A stretch of DNA of 64,000 nt from Flavobacteriaceae bacterium GSB9 (GCA_022749295.1 CP062007.1:3253501-3317500); one strand, 5' to 3'. Shown: positions 1 through 8,713, counted from the first letter of the stretch. Notes: a model not told the origin generated them from the letters alone. Numbers and translations: made by a program.

Positions 1-435
1 GAGTTTAATGCACCATTAGTGGTTGCTCCTCCAACTTATAACATTGTAGATGAATTAAAAGAAGAAGGCGACTGGGAAGTATTACAAAAGTATTCTGGCT
101 TTGAGTTTGATGATGAAGCGCCAAAAGATACCGCTCGTACTAAATATGAAAATATGCTTTATTTAGAGCGTCCAGGCTGTAACCTTTGTATGGGGAACCA
201 AGAAAAGGCAGAACCGGGCGATACGGTAATGGCAACGTCAACACGTTTGTTCCAAGGTAGGGTCGTAAAAGACTCTGGCGAGAAAAAAGGCGAATCGTTG
301 TTGTCTTCAACTCCAGTTGTTGTATTGTCAACTATTTTGGGCCGTACGCCTACTATGGAAGAATATGAGGCTGCCGTAGATGGTATTGTGTTAACCAAGT
401 TTAAACCGTCACAAAAGCAGTTAATAAACGCTTAA
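1..435 (+). CDS. acnB: Aconitate hydratase B, C-terminal part (truncated by window edge)
   Basis: Only the last 144 codons lie in the window; the frame is open from base 1. AcnB interconverts citrate and isocitrate in the TCA cycle and in many bacteria also dehydrates 2-methylisocitrate. The fragment carries RPGCNLCMGNQ, the CxxC pair that ligates the [4Fe-4S] cluster in AcnB-type enzymes, followed by the typical TATSTRLFQGR-like region (here MATSTRLFQGR) and the ILGRTPTMEEY tail. The end at TAA is followed 26 bases later by a strong hairpin terminator, so it is not cotranscribed by default with the second aconitase downstream. AcnB and mitochondrial-type aconitases are distant paralogues, so the pair is not a recent duplication. 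Confidence 0.95.
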   Translation, partial: EFNAPLVVAPPTYNIVDELKEEGDWEVLQKYSGFEFDDEAPKDTARTKYENMLYLERPGCNLCMGNQEKAEPGDTVMATSTRLFQGRVVKDSGEKKGESLLSSTPVVVLSTILGRTPTMEEYEAAVDGIVLTKFKPSQKQLINA

Positions 436-460
436 TTATATTAAACTAATTATAAATTAA

Positions 461-488
461 AAGCCCAAATCGCCAGATTTGGGCTTTT
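461..488 (+). terminator. Rho-independent terminator after acnB
   Basis: Perfect 10 bp stem AAGCCCAAAT / ATTTGGGCTT with a 6-base loop, ending in a short T run. It separates acnB from the next aconitase gene. Confidence 0.85.
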
Positions 489-574
489 ATGTTTCCTATA
501 ACTGATATTTTTAGTATTTTAGTGATGAATGACAAAAGGAAAAGTTTAACGTTTAAAATAAATTGAATATACAT

Positions 575-2842
575 ATGGCATTTGACATTGATATGATAAA
601 AGGTGTTTACTCTAAAATGGGCGAACGTGTAAACAAAGCAAGGGATATTGTGGGTAAACCATTAACACTATCTGAAAAGATTTTATATTCCCATCTTTGG
701 GATGGAGAACCAACCGAGGCCTATGTAAGAGGGAAAGATTATGTAGATTTTTCACCAGACAGAATTGCTTGTCAAGATGCCACGGCACAGATGGCCTTAT
801 TGCAATTTATGCAAGCTGGTAAAGATAAGGTAGCGGTGCCAACAACAGTACATTGCGATCACTTAATACAAGCTAAAGAAGGGGCAGCAACCGATTTAAG
901 GCACGCTAATGATGTAAGTAGCGAAGTTTTTAAATTCTTGGAATCGGTTTCTAACAAATACGGTATTGGTTTCTGGAAACCAGGAGCAGGTATTATACAT
1001 CAAGTGGTTTTGGAAAACTATGCATTCCCCGGAGGCATGATGATTGGTACCGATTCGCATACCGTTAATGCTGGAGGGTTAGGAATGGTAGCTATTGGTG
1101 TTGGAGGAGCTGATGCTGTTGATGTGATGGCCGGAATGGCTTGGGAGCTTAAATTCCCAAAATTGATTGGGGTGAAATTAACTGGAAAACTTTCGGGTTG
1201 GACAGCTCCAAAAGATGTGATTTTAAAAGTAGCCGAAATACTTACGGTAAAAGGAGGAACAGGAGCCATTGTTGAATATTTTGGCCCAGGGGCAACCTCA
1301 ATGTCTTGTACAGGGAAGGGAACCATTTGTAATATGGGAGCCGAAATCGGTGCTACTACTTCAACTTTTGGTTATGATGAATCTATGGAGCGCTACTTGC
1401 GTTCAACAGATAGAGAAGATGTTGCTGATGCAGCAAACACTGTTAAAGAGCACTTAACTGCAGACCCCGAGGTTTACGCTAATCCAGAACAATATTTTGA
1501 TCAAGTTATTGAAATTAACCTTTCGGAATTGGGACCACTATTAAATGGGCCATTTACGCCAGATTTATCAACTGAAGTCGGTTCGGCCATGTCTGAAAAA
1601 GCAAAAGAAAACGATTGGCCAATAAAAGTAGAGTGGGGCTTGATAGGATCATGTACAAACTCATCGTACGAAGATTTATCGAGAGCATCATCCATTGCAC
1701 AACAAGCCCTAGATAAAAAACTGAAAACCAAAGCAGAATTTGGAATTAATCCAGGTTCAGAACAAGTACGTTATACTGCTGAGCGTGATGGTATTTTGCA
1801 AGTTTTCGAAAAACTGGATGCCAAAATTTTTACCAATGCCTGCGGACCATGCATTGGGCAATGGGCTAGATATAAAGACCCTAAAAATGCTCCAAAAAAC
1901 AGTATAGTACATTCGTTTAATAGAAACTTTGCTAAACGTGCCGATGGTAACCCCAATACCCATGCTTTTGTGGCATCGCCAGAATTAACAGCAGCTATTG
2001 CTATTGCTGGCCGATTGGATTTCAATCCACTTAAAGATAAATTAATCAATGAAGATGGAGAGGAAGTTATGTTGGATGAGCCAACAGGATGGGAATTGCC
2101 TCCAAAAGGTTTTGAGGTAAAAGATAATGGTTATTTAGCACCAGAAAAAGACGGAAGCCATGTTCAAGTGGTAGTTAAAGAAGACTCAGAACGTTTGCAG
2201 CTGTTAACGCCATTTGAACCGCTAGGAGATTCTATTACAGGTGCCAAATTATTAATTAAAGCCTTTGGTAAATGTACTACCGACCATATCTCTATGGCAG
2301 GTCCGTGGTTACGTTATAGAGGGCATTTGGATAATATAGCCAACAATACATTAATTGGTGCTGTTAATGCCTTCAACCAAAAAACTAACTTTGTAAAAAA
2401 CCAATTAACAGGAGAGTACGGCGGAGTGCCAGATGTGCAGCGTGAGTACAAAAGAGCTGGAATTAAGTCTGTCGTGGTTGGCGACCATAACTACGGAGAG
2501 GGATCTTCGCGTGAGCATGCCGCCATGCAGCCAAGGCATTTAGGTGTTGCTGCTGTAATTGTAAAATCGTTTGCAAGAATACATGAAACCAACCTTAAAA
2601 AACAAGGAATGTTAGGTTTGACTTTCGATAATGAAAACGATTACGATTTAATTCAAGAAAACGATACGTTCAATTTTCTTGATTTAGATCAATTTGCTCC
2701 AGACAAGCAATTAACCTTAGAAGTTGTTCATGATGATGGTTCGAAAGACACAATTAAACTGAACCATACTTATAACAATGCTCAAATTGCTTGGTACAAA
2801 GAGGGCTCTGCGCTTAACTTAATAAAGAAGCAGAATGCTTAG
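575..2842 (+). CDS. acn: Aconitate hydratase, mitochondrial type
   Basis: A 755-residue aconitase, the normal length for the mitochondrial-type family. It interconverts citrate and isocitrate through cis-aconitate. The three cluster cysteines are visible: GSCTNSS (Cys360) and NACGPCIG (Cys423, Cys426), at nearly the same positions as in the animal mitochondrial enzyme. Further signatures are [19 protein letters not shown] and the substrate-binding [10 protein letters not shown] near residue 650. I chose the ATG at 575; the frame also has a TTG at 563, but the ATG begins the conserved N-terminus. The acnB gene lies immediately upstream, so the organism has two unrelated-subclass aconitases side by side. 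A terminator follows. Confidence 0.97.
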   Translation: MAFDIDMIKGVYSKMGERVNKARDIVGKPLTLSEKILYSHLWDGEPTEAYVRGKDYVDFSPDRIACQDATAQMALLQFMQAGKDKVAVPTTVHCDHLIQAKEGAATDLRHANDVSSEVFKFLESVSNKYGIGFWKPGAGIIHQVVLENYAFPGGMMIGTDSHTVNAGGLGMVAIGVGGADAVDVMAGMAWELKFPKLIGVKLTGKLSGWTAPKDVILKVAEILTVKGGTGAIVEYFGPGATSMSCTGKGTICNMGAEIGATTSTFGYDESMERYLRSTDREDVADAANTVKEHLTADPEVYANPEQYFDQVIEINLSELGPLLNGPFTPDLSTEVGSAMSEKAKENDWPIKVEWGLIGSCTNSSYEDLSRASSIAQQALDKKLKTKAEFGINPGSEQVRYTAERDGILQVFEKLDAKIFTNACGPCIGQWARYKDPKNAPKNSIVHSFNRNFAKRADGNPNTHAFVASPELTAAIAIAGRLDFNPLKDKLINEDGEEVMLDEPTGWELPPKGFEVKDNGYLAPEKDGSHVQVVVKEDSERLQLLTPFEPLGDSITGAKLLIKAFGKCTTDHISMAGPWLRYRGHLDNIANNTLIGAVNAFNQKTNFVKNQLTGEYGGVPDVQREYKRAGIKSVVVGDHNYGEGSSREHAAMQPRHLGVAAVIVKSFARIHETNLKKQGMLGLTFDNENDYDLIQENDTFNFLDLDQFAPDKQLTLEVVHDDGSKDTIKLNHTYNNAQIAWYKEGSALNLIKKQNA

Positions 2843-2866
2843 GAGTTATACAGAATACTAACAATG

Positions 2867-2897
2867 AAAAATCCAGCCGACAGAGCTGGATTTTTTT
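2867..2897 (+). terminator. Terminator after aconitase
   Basis: Stem AATCCAGC / GCTGGATT with a run of seven T residues on the + strand. The matching A run on the other side makes it possibly bidirectional, serving also the small membrane protein gene that ends at 2953 on the minus strand. Confidence 0.8.
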
Positions 2898-2952
2898 ATT
2901 ATGTATTTTTAAAAAATCTATCTTAATTACAGGAAACTATTTTATTGGCTGC

Positions 2953-3156
2953 TTATTTTGAAACGTTGTCTTTTTGATTTTGAGTATCTCGTTCTGATTT
3001 AAAATTTGAATATAGTAGATTTAAAATAATCGCAAAAAAAGAAATGGTCATCAGTGTTAAAACGACAAAATTATCCAGTAGGTTTAATATGCCGAAAACA
3101 AAAATACCTGCGGCCATAAGTCCTGTTAAAATTAAAGATTGTTTGTCGCTTAACAT
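2953..3156 (-). CDS. Small hydrophobic membrane protein, unknown function
   Basis: A 67-residue protein that I cannot assign to a family. Two hydrophobic stretches (about residues 8-25 and 29-49) look like a helical hairpin, followed by a charged C-terminal tail (SERDTQNQKDNVSK) likely in the cytoplasm. It begins three bases after the purB stop codon on the same strand, so it is almost certainly cotranscribed and probably translationally coupled with purB. No signal peptide cleavage site is evident. Reality is supported by tight spacing, an ATG start and sensible composition. Confidence 0.65.
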   Translation of the reverse strand: MLSDKQSLILTGLMAAGIFVFGILNLLDNFVVLTLMTISFFAIILNLLYSNFKSERDTQNQKDNVSK

Positions 3157-3159
3157 AGA

Positions 3160-4503
3160 TTAAATTCCAGTGTAATTACTAGGTGTAATACGTTTTAATT
3201 CGTCTTTTATTGTGCTTGACACCTCTAAGGTATCAATAAAATTTGAAATAGACTCTTGGTTTATTTTAGAATTGGTTCGTGTTAAACCTTTTAAAGCCTC
3301 GTAAGGGTTATGGTAACCTTCTCTTCGTAAAATGGTTTGGATGGCTTCGGCAACAACGGCCCAATTATTTTCTAAATCTTCAGCAAACTTGCTCTCGTTC
3401 AATAATAATTTATTTAAACCTTTTAAAGTAGATTTAAACCCTATAATGGTATGGCCAAAAGGAACGCCTACATTTCTTAAAACAGTACTGTCTGTTAAGT
3501 CACGTTGTAATCTTGAGATAGGCAATTTAGCAGAAAGGTGTTCAAAAACAGCGTTCGCAATGCCTAAATTTCCTTCGGAGTTTTCAAAATCAATAGGGTT
3601 TACTTTATGGGGCATAGCCGAACTTCCTACTTCACCTTTCTTGATTTTTTGTTTAAAGTAATCCATCGATACATAAGTCCATATATCTCTGTCTAAATCA
3701 ATAATAATGGTGTTGATTCGTTTTAACGTGTCGTACAAAGCAGCCATGTGGTCATAATGCTCAATTTGTGTAGTTGGAAAGGAATGTTGCAAGCCCAATT
3801 TTTCCTGTACAAATTTAGTTCCGAAGGCTTTCCAATTAATATTTGGGTATGCTACGTTGTGTGCATTAAAATTACCGGTAGCCCCACCAAATTTTGCAGC
3901 ACTTGGGATGTCGTTCAATAAGTTAAATTGCTCGTTAAGACGCGCTACAAAAACTTCAATTTCTTTCCCCAAGCGGGTTGGAGAAGCAGGTTGACCATGG
4001 GTTCTGGCCAACATTGATACCGAAGCCCATTCCTTTGAAAGTTCCTTTAATCGGTTTAAAACCAATAAGTATTCCGGTACATAAACGTCGTTCATCGCTT
4101 CCTTAATACTTAAAGGAATAGCGGTATTGTTAATGTCTTGAGAAGTCAATCCAAAATGGATAAACTCCTTGAACTTTGATAGGTTTAAGGCATCAAACTT
4201 TTCTTTTATAAAGTACTCAACGGCCTTAACGTCGTGGTTGGTTACACTTTCAATTTTTTTAATGGCTTGTGCATCATCTTCAGTGAAGTTTTTGTAGATG
4301 TCCCTTAAGCTATCAAAGATTGAATGGTCAACCGACTCAAGTTGTGGCAGCGGAATTTCACATAAAGCGATAAAATATTCTATTTCAACTAAAACACGGT
4401 ATTTAATTAAGGCTGCTTCAGAAAAATACGGTGCTAGTTCGCTAACTTTACTTCTATATCTCCCATCAATAGGTGAGATAGCGTTGAGTGGTGATAATGA
4501 CAT
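3160..4503 (-). CDS. purB: Adenylosuccinate lyase
   Basis: A 447-residue member of the fumarase/aspartase superfamily, cytoplasmic homotetramer. It cleaves SAICAR to AICAR and adenylosuccinate to AMP, two steps of purine synthesis. The superfamily signature is present as GSSAMPHKVNPIDFENSEGN (about residues 281-300), with catalytic-region motifs TSQDINNTA and RTHGQPASPT. Start LSPLNAISPIDGRYR fits the family N-terminus, and length matches the E. coli-like PurB subclass. A TAnnTTTG element at 4527-4534 on the minus strand gives a short leader. The small membrane protein at 2953 follows directly; the helical-repeat gene at 4579-5148 is upstream on the same strand. Confidence 0.96.
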   Translation of the reverse strand: MSLSPLNAISPIDGRYRSKVSELAPYFSEAALIKYRVLVEIEYFIALCEIPLPQLESVDHSIFDSLRDIYKNFTEDDAQAIKKIESVTNHDVKAVEYFIKEKFDALNLSKFKEFIHFGLTSQDINNTAIPLSIKEAMNDVYVPEYLLVLNRLKELSKEWASVSMLARTHGQPASPTRLGKEIEVFVARLNEQFNLLNDIPSAAKFGGATGNFNAHNVAYPNINWKAFGTKFVQEKLGLQHSFPTTQIEHYDHMAALYDTLKRINTIIIDLDRDIWTYVSMDYFKQKIKKGEVGSSAMPHKVNPIDFENSEGNLGIANAVFEHLSAKLPISRLQRDLTDSTVLRNVGVPFGHTIIGFKSTLKGLNKLLLNESKFAEDLENNWAVVAEAIQTILRREGYHNPYEALKGLTRTNSKINQESISNFIDTLEVSSTIKDELKRITPSNYTGI

Positions 4504-4526
4504 ATTTGGTTTGAATTTTAAGACTG

Positions 4527-4534
4527 CAAAGATA
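4527..4534 (-). promoter_or_regulatory. Candidate -7 element for purB
   Basis: Reads TATCTTTG on the minus strand, an exact match to the Bacteroidota primary-sigma -7 consensus TAnnTTTG. It would give a leader of about 17 bases before the purB ATG. I see no TTG at the ideal upstream distance. Confidence 0.5.
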
Positions 4535-4578
4535 GTTTTTTTAGACGGAAGCAGGAAGTACCTAACTTGAAGTTTTTG

Positions 4579-5148
4579 CTATTTGTTTTTCTTTAGATTT
4601 TTTAAAATATGCCTTGCTCTGGCTTTAAACCCTGAACTTTGCATCTGGAAATCGCGTTCTAATATAAGAGCTAATTCTGGGTGTACCCAATCGTATGCTT
4701 TGCCCAACAGAAATAAAGTGTTCATAGAGTAGGCTTTGGGTGCTATTTTTTGGTCGTTTATCATATAATCGAAACAGGTTTCAATAATACGCTCTTTGTG
4801 GGCTGATGTTATCTTTTTCTTGATGTTGTTTTCTGATTTTGAGGTATAAGCTTTGGCCAGAAGTTCACATATTTTAGCCACTGGGCGCACGGCAGAATCG
4901 ATATGAACCTTGCCTATGTTTGCAGTAAAGGTGTCTAAATACGGAATTATAATTTCAATGTTTTCATTGCATAAAAACTCCAAAACCCAGGCGGCACGGG
5001 CAGATGTTTTGTCGTCAACCATAAAAAGTACCTCCAAAAGTTTTGGTATTAACGTTGGGTTTGCAAGAATCAAATTGGCATAAAACAAACGCTTTTCGCG
5101 CGAATGGTCTACATAGTTTAATTCCTCGTAAAGTTGGGCTGTAGTCAA
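4579..5148 (-). CDS. Alpha-helical repeat (HEAT-like) protein, unknown function
   Basis: A 189-residue protein predicted to be all-helical, with short helix pairs reminiscent of HEAT repeats: blocks such as SARAAWVLEFLC and the C-terminal SGFKARARHILKNL resemble repeat helices. It has no signal peptide or membrane segment and is basic at its C-terminus (LKNLKKNK). It lies just upstream of purB on the same strand (75 bp gap). Proteins like this next to purB in Flavobacteriaceae are, as I recall, sometimes labelled adenylosuccinate lyase by neighbourhood; nothing in this sequence supports lyase activity (no SSxMPxKxN signature). Function unknown; a scaffold role is a guess. Confidence 0.7.
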   Translation of the reverse strand: MTTAQLYEELNYVDHSREKRLFYANLILANPTLIPKLLEVLFMVDDKTSARAAWVLEFLCNENIEIIIPYLDTFTANIGKVHIDSAVRPVAKICELLAKAYTSKSENNIKKKITSAHKERIIETCFDYMINDQKIAPKAYSMNTLFLLGKAYDWVHPELALILERDFQMQSSGFKARARHILKNLKKNK

Positions 5149-5189
5149 AACGATTTTGTTATTTTTATAGAAAATTAAAATTATTATAA

Positions 5190-5663
5190 ATGAAGATAAT
5201 AAAGAAAATACTATTAGCCTTGTTGGTGCTATTGGTGGTCGCTCAATTTTTTGGTCCTGAAAAAAATCAGGGAGATTTAAGTTCAGTTGAGCCGTTTTTG
5301 ACTGAAACCAATCCGCCAGAAGACGTCAAACAAATCTTGAAAGAAACCTGTTACGACTGCCACAGCGATGTTACACATTACCCTTGGTATAACAATATAA
5401 CGCCAGTAAACTATTGGTTGGCTGCGCATGTTAAAGATGGTAAAAAACATTTTAATGTGTCGAATTGGGTTGATAACTCCATTAAAAGAAAAGACCATAA
5501 ATTTGAGGAGCTCATTGAAATGGTTGAAGAAAAAGAAATGCCACTGCCTTCATACACTTGGACGCATAGTGAAGCTAATTTAACAGATGCCCAAATAGAA
5601 TCGGTGATAAATTGGGCTAAATTGGTTAGATTAAAGTATAGCATAGCTTCTGAGCCACAATAA
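5190..5663 (+). CDS. Haem-binding domain protein (Haem_bd type), exported
   Basis: A 157-residue protein with an N-terminal hydrophobic segment (residues 5-21, signal anchor or signal peptide) followed by a periplasmic domain. The motif CYDCHS near residue 55 is a c-type CxxCH haem attachment site, followed by the YPWYNNITPVNYW and EMPLPSYTWTH stretches typical of the Haem_bd family found in Bacteroidota. It probably carries one covalent haem and takes part in periplasmic electron transfer or redox sensing; the partner is unknown. It is divergent from the helical-repeat gene with only 41 bp between start codons. Confidence 0.85.
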   Translation: MKIIKKILLALLVLLVVAQFFGPEKNQGDLSSVEPFLTETNPPEDVKQILKETCYDCHSDVTHYPWYNNITPVNYWLAAHVKDGKKHFNVSNWVDNSIKRKDHKFEELIEMVEEKEMPLPSYTWTHSEANLTDAQIESVINWAKLVRLKYSIASEPQ

Positions 5664-5728
5664 GATCTAATACAGTCATTTATTTTCCAAATTCCTTTAG
5701 TGGTTATGCTATGTAATTTGGATTTTTT

Positions 5729-6988
5729 TTGAATTTAAACTTGACAAAAATTAATAATAAAACACTGTTAATCATTGGCTTTGTTTGGCCCGAGCCTAAA
5801 AGTTCGGCTGCCGGAAGCCGAATGATGCAGCTTATACACTTTTTTAGAGGGCTAAACTATCAAATAACCTTTGCCAGTGCCTGTGCAAAAAGTGATAATG
5901 CTTTTGATTTAAAGACCATTGGTGTGCATCAGACTTCAATTGATTTAAATGCTTCAACTTTTGATGTTTTTATAAAGGAATTGAATCCTGATGTCGTCCT
6001 TTTTGATAGGTTTATGGTTGAAGAGCAATTTGGGTGGCGCGTTACCGAGCAATGCCCCAATGCTCTTAAGATTTTAGACACCGAAGATTTGCATAGTTTG
6101 CGAAAAGGTCGCCAACAGGCTTTTAAAGGAGGAAGGGCTTTCGATAAAACTTATTTGTACAACGATACTGCAAAGCGCGAAATAGCTAGTATTTACCGTT
6201 GCGATTTGAGTTTGATTATTTCGGAAGCTGAAATGGAACTGCTTAAAACCGATTTTAAAATCGATGCCGATTTATTGTTGTACTTGCCTTTTATGTTGGA
6301 AAGCGTTTCTGAAGAGCAAATTAAAAATCTTCCAAAATTCAACCAAAGAAATCACTTTGTGACTATTGGGAATTTTCTGCATGAACCGAACTATAATGCC
6401 GTTCTGTATTTGAAGCAAACCATTTGGCCATTGATAAAAAACCAACTTCCTAAAGCCGAAATGCATGTTTATGGAGCTTATGCCTCACAAAAAGTGAACC
6501 AGCTGCATAACGAAAAAGAAGGTTTTTTAATAAAGGGTTTTGTTGAAGATGTAAACGAGGTTATGAAAATGGCAAGAGCTTGTTTGGCTCCAATACGTTT
6601 TGGTGCCGGATTAAAAGGCAAGCTGGTTGAAGCTATGCTAAACGGCACGCCAATTGTTACGACAAGTATTGGAGCAGAAGGCATGTTTGGCGATCTAGCT
6701 CCCAATGGGTTTATTGAAGATATTCCAGAAGAATTTGCACAAAAAGCCGTTGAATTACATCAAAACGAAGCACTTTGGGTTAATATACAGGAAAATGGCT
6801 TTAAGATTATAAATGCCCGATTTGATAAAAACGAACATCAAAAAAAGCTTTTAAGCGCTATTTTTGACACAGCTAAACAACTCCACGATAAACGACTCCA
6901 CAACTTTACAGGACAAATGCTACAGCACCATACCTTGCAAAGCACTAAGTACATGAGTAAGTGGATTGAAGAAAAGAATAAACCTTGA
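5729..6988 (+). CDS. Glycosyltransferase, GT-B fold (family 4-like)
   Basis: A 419-residue cytoplasmic or membrane-associated glycosyltransferase. The N-terminal domain starts with LLIIGFVWPEPKSSAAGSR, and the C-terminal Rossmann domain contains VTIGNFLHEPNYNAV, MHVYGAY and the donor-binding region APIRFGAGLKGKLVEAMLNG-type motif (about residues 290-310), with the family 4 E-x-M-x-x-G-x-P pattern. Donor and acceptor are not predictable. No ATG is available near the N-terminus: the upstream stop is at 5714, so initiation must use TTG (5729 or 5741) or ATT. An attC-like site begins 27 bases after the stop codon. It lies outside the main glycan cluster at 43-49 kb. Confidence 0.85.
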   Translation: MNLNLTKINNKTLLIIGFVWPEPKSSAAGSRMMQLIHFFRGLNYQITFASACAKSDNAFDLKTIGVHQTSIDLNASTFDVFIKELNPDVVLFDRFMVEEQFGWRVTEQCPNALKILDTEDLHSLRKGRQQAFKGGRAFDKTYLYNDTAKREIASIYRCDLSLIISEAEMELLKTDFKIDADLLLYLPFMLESVSEEQIKNLPKFNQRNHFVTIGNFLHEPNYNAVLYLKQTIWPLIKNQLPKAEMHVYGAYASQKVNQLHNEKEGFLIKGFVEDVNEVMKMARACLAPIRFGAGLKGKLVEAMLNGTPIVTTSIGAEGMFGDLAPNGFIEDIPEEFAQKAVELHQNEALWVNIQENGFKIINARFDKNEHQKKLLSAIFDTAKQLHDKRLHNFTGQMLQHHTLQSTKYMSKWIEEKNKP

Positions 6989-7014
6989 TTTTGTAAAAAA
7001 TTTCAGCTACCTTC

Positions 7015-7067
7015 GCTTAACGCCGGAAATAAGTTATTAAAACAGACGTATATCCTTAAAGTTAAGC
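7015..7067 (+). other. attC-like recombination site, upstream copy
   Basis: A 53-base imperfect palindrome with integron attC architecture. The left arm is GCTTAAC (RYYYAAC, 7015-7021), an inner box GGAAATA (7025-7031) is complementary with one mismatch to TATATCC (7049-7055), and the right core is GTTAAGC (GTTRRRY, 7061-7067). The reading frame of the following gene begins 7-14 bases after the core. Assignment as attC is inference from symmetry; no integrase is present in the window. Confidence 0.5.
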
Positions 7068-7184
7068 TCCATTATGAAAAATGATATTATTTGATATGGA
7101 TGCTGGTTAATTGATAACATTAAGTTTTCTGGTGTAGACTTTAAAAAAACTATTGAATTCAGTGGAAAAAAAATTGAGTTACTG

Positions 7185-7949
7185 GTGACAAATTATCCTA
7201 ACTCAAAGAAAATAGCTGAGCCATTTCATGATTGGATTCATAATAAAATAATTAAAGATGGCATGCTTTATTTAAGCAATAATCCTCTTCCAACGAACTC
7301 AATATATGTGATAACATTAAACGGGTATAACAATGAAGAAGCAAACGATTTTAACTATTTGTTCAGATTGTGCCTAAAACTTGTATATTATCAACCAACT
7401 TTAATTTCTAATACCGCTGAACTTATCCCTAATTTAATAACAACAAAGCCTACTTGGAATAGTTTTAAAAATGTAAGAACAGTTTCTAAAAACGAAATAA
7501 ACTCGGAGACATTTAACAAGGTCATAGAGTACTTCAAAATATTAAGCAATTCAAACAAAAAGTTTTCAGCTTTGAACGAAATTTACAAGATAACTGAAAT
7601 AGATGATGTCTTACTTGAATTGCTATGCCTTTACTCTTTTATTGAAGGTTTTTGGCACAATCAAAAAGGAAACTCTGATATAATTAAAAGTTTAGATTCA
7701 ATGCTTAAACAAGATTATGCGCCTGGAAATGATAACAAAAAAGTTAGAGAAAAAATAAAGACCACAATTAAGAATCTAAATGGCAAGTTTAGAAACTCTA
7801 AATTAAATGACATGAGACACATACTAGCCCACGGAATATATAAGCAACATGAGGAATCTTGGAGTAAAGAACAATGGTCTACCTTAAATAAACAAAGGAA
7901 CCTACTAATTGAATTAGTAATTGAATCACTAGTAAATAGAGAAAAATAA
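7185..7949 (+). CDS. Orphan protein with HEPN-like C-terminal domain, probably 5'-damaged cassette gene
   Basis: Unrecognised protein of at least 254 residues. The frame is open from 7095, and its translation upstream of the GTG at 7185 (FSGVDFKKTIEFSGKK...) looks like real protein. A better N-terminus, ATG at 7081 encoding MILFDMDA, is in another frame and would join by a single-base insertion near 7102-7104; the in-frame ATG at 7074 meets TGA at 7092. So the gene is probably frameshifted, or starts at a non-ATG codon. The C-terminal third is helical and includes MRHILAHG, an R-x4-H arrangement as in HEPN RNases, preceded by a YSFIEGFWHN helix. HEPN proteins occur in toxin and anti-phage systems; that role here is inference. 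It is AT-rich and bracketed by attC-like sites. Confidence 0.6.
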   Translation: MTNYPNSKKIAEPFHDWIHNKIIKDGMLYLSNNPLPTNSIYVITLNGYNNEEANDFNYLFRLCLKLVYYQPTLISNTAELIPNLITTKPTWNSFKNVRTVSKNEINSETFNKVIEYFKILSNSNKKFSALNEIYKITEIDDVLLELLCLYSFIEGFWHNQKGNSDIIKSLDSMLKQDYAPGNDNKKVREKIKTTIKNLNGKFRNSKLNDMRHILAHGIYKQHEESWSKEQWSTLNKQRNLLIELVIESLVNREK

Positions 7950-7953
7950 CGTA

Positions 7954-8020
7954 GCATAACATCGTATAAAATTTATTGCTTCGGATTTTCACGTAACAAA
8001 CCTTATACACACCGTTAAGC
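7954..8020 (+). other. attC-like recombination site, downstream copy
   Basis: A 67-base imperfect palindrome starting four bases after the stop codon of the orphan gene. Left arm GCATAAC (7954-7960, one mismatch to RYYYAAC), inner boxes GTATAA (7964-7969) and TTATAC (8003-8008) exactly complementary, and right core GTTAAGC (8014-8020, GTTRRRY). Same orientation as the upstream site at 7015, so the unit between the two cores (about 953 bp) has the layout of an integron gene cassette. Confidence 0.5.
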
Positions 8021-8041
8021 GAATCTTTCAAAAACCATCTA

Positions 8042-8713
8042 TCAAATCAAACCCATCATCTGTCTAACCCCAACAGTAGCACTCTCAGCAATAACAGTTA
8101 AGTTTTTATGGCTATTAATATTAGGTTTAGGGTCTATAAAATAGGTGGGTGTATTCTGTGGCACGTAGTGCATCAATCCTGCTGCAGGGTAAACTTGCAT
8201 TGAGGTGCCGATAATTGCCAATATATCTGCAGTTTCGCAAATATCAACCGCTGTTTCAATCATGGGGACGTCTTCTCCAAACCATACAATATGCGGTCGC
8301 AATTGGTAGCCCTTTTTACAGAAATCGCCCAATAGTAAATCGGTTTTCCATTCTTGTATATCGGTGTCATCAAACGTGCTGCGTACTTTTAAAAGCTCGC
8401 CATGTAAGTGGGTTACCGCACTACTTCCGGCACGTTCGTGCAAATCGTCTACGTTTTGGGTAATAATACTAACCTTGTATTGCTTTTCAAGCGAAGCTAA
8501 ATCGACATGTGCTTGGTTGGGTTCAACTTCAAAAAGTTGCCTTCGGCGTTGGTTGTAAAAGTCTAAAACCAATTCAGGATTAGCAGCAAATCCCTGTGGG
8601 GTAGCAACTTCCATAACATCGTGGCCTTCCCATAAGCCATCAGCATCCCTAAAGGTTTTAATGCCGCTTTCGGCACTCATACCTGCGCCTGTAAGTACAA
8701 CGAGGTGTTTCAT
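8042..8713 (-). CDS. cobB: Sir2-family NAD-dependent protein deacylase
   Basis: A 223-residue sirtuin that removes acyl groups (acetyl, possibly succinyl) from protein lysines while consuming NAD+. Signatures: TGAGMSAESGIKTFRD (NAD-binding GAGxSxxSGIxxFR), ITQNVDDLHERAG, the catalytic HLHGEL, and GTSMQVYPAAGL. The zinc-binding cysteines are missing in the small domain, as in several short bacterial class III sirtuins. I start at ATG 8713; the frame extends to 8812 but that extension is translated from the palindromic repeat between this gene and trmH. It is divergent from trmH. Confidence 0.93.
   Translation of the reverse strand: MKHLVVLTGAGMSAESGIKTFRDADGLWEGHDVMEVATPQGFAANPELVLDFYNQRRRQLFEVEPNQAHVDLASLEKQYKVSIITQNVDDLHERAGSSAVTHLHGELLKVRSTFDDTDIQEWKTDLLLGDFCKKGYQLRPHIVWFGEDVPMIETAVDICETADILAIIGTSMQVYPAAGLMHYVPQNTPTYFIDPKPNINSHKNLTVIAESATVGVRQMMGLI

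Noticed and set aside
4579-5148. Second adenylosuccinate lyase gene
   Set aside because: Only 189 residues, lacks the lyase signature and looks like a helical-repeat protein; the true purB is next to it.
7012-8023. Insertion sequence or transposon ended by the 11 bp inverted repeat
   Set aside because: No transposase and no target-site duplication next to the repeat; the internal symmetry of each end fits attC-like sites better.
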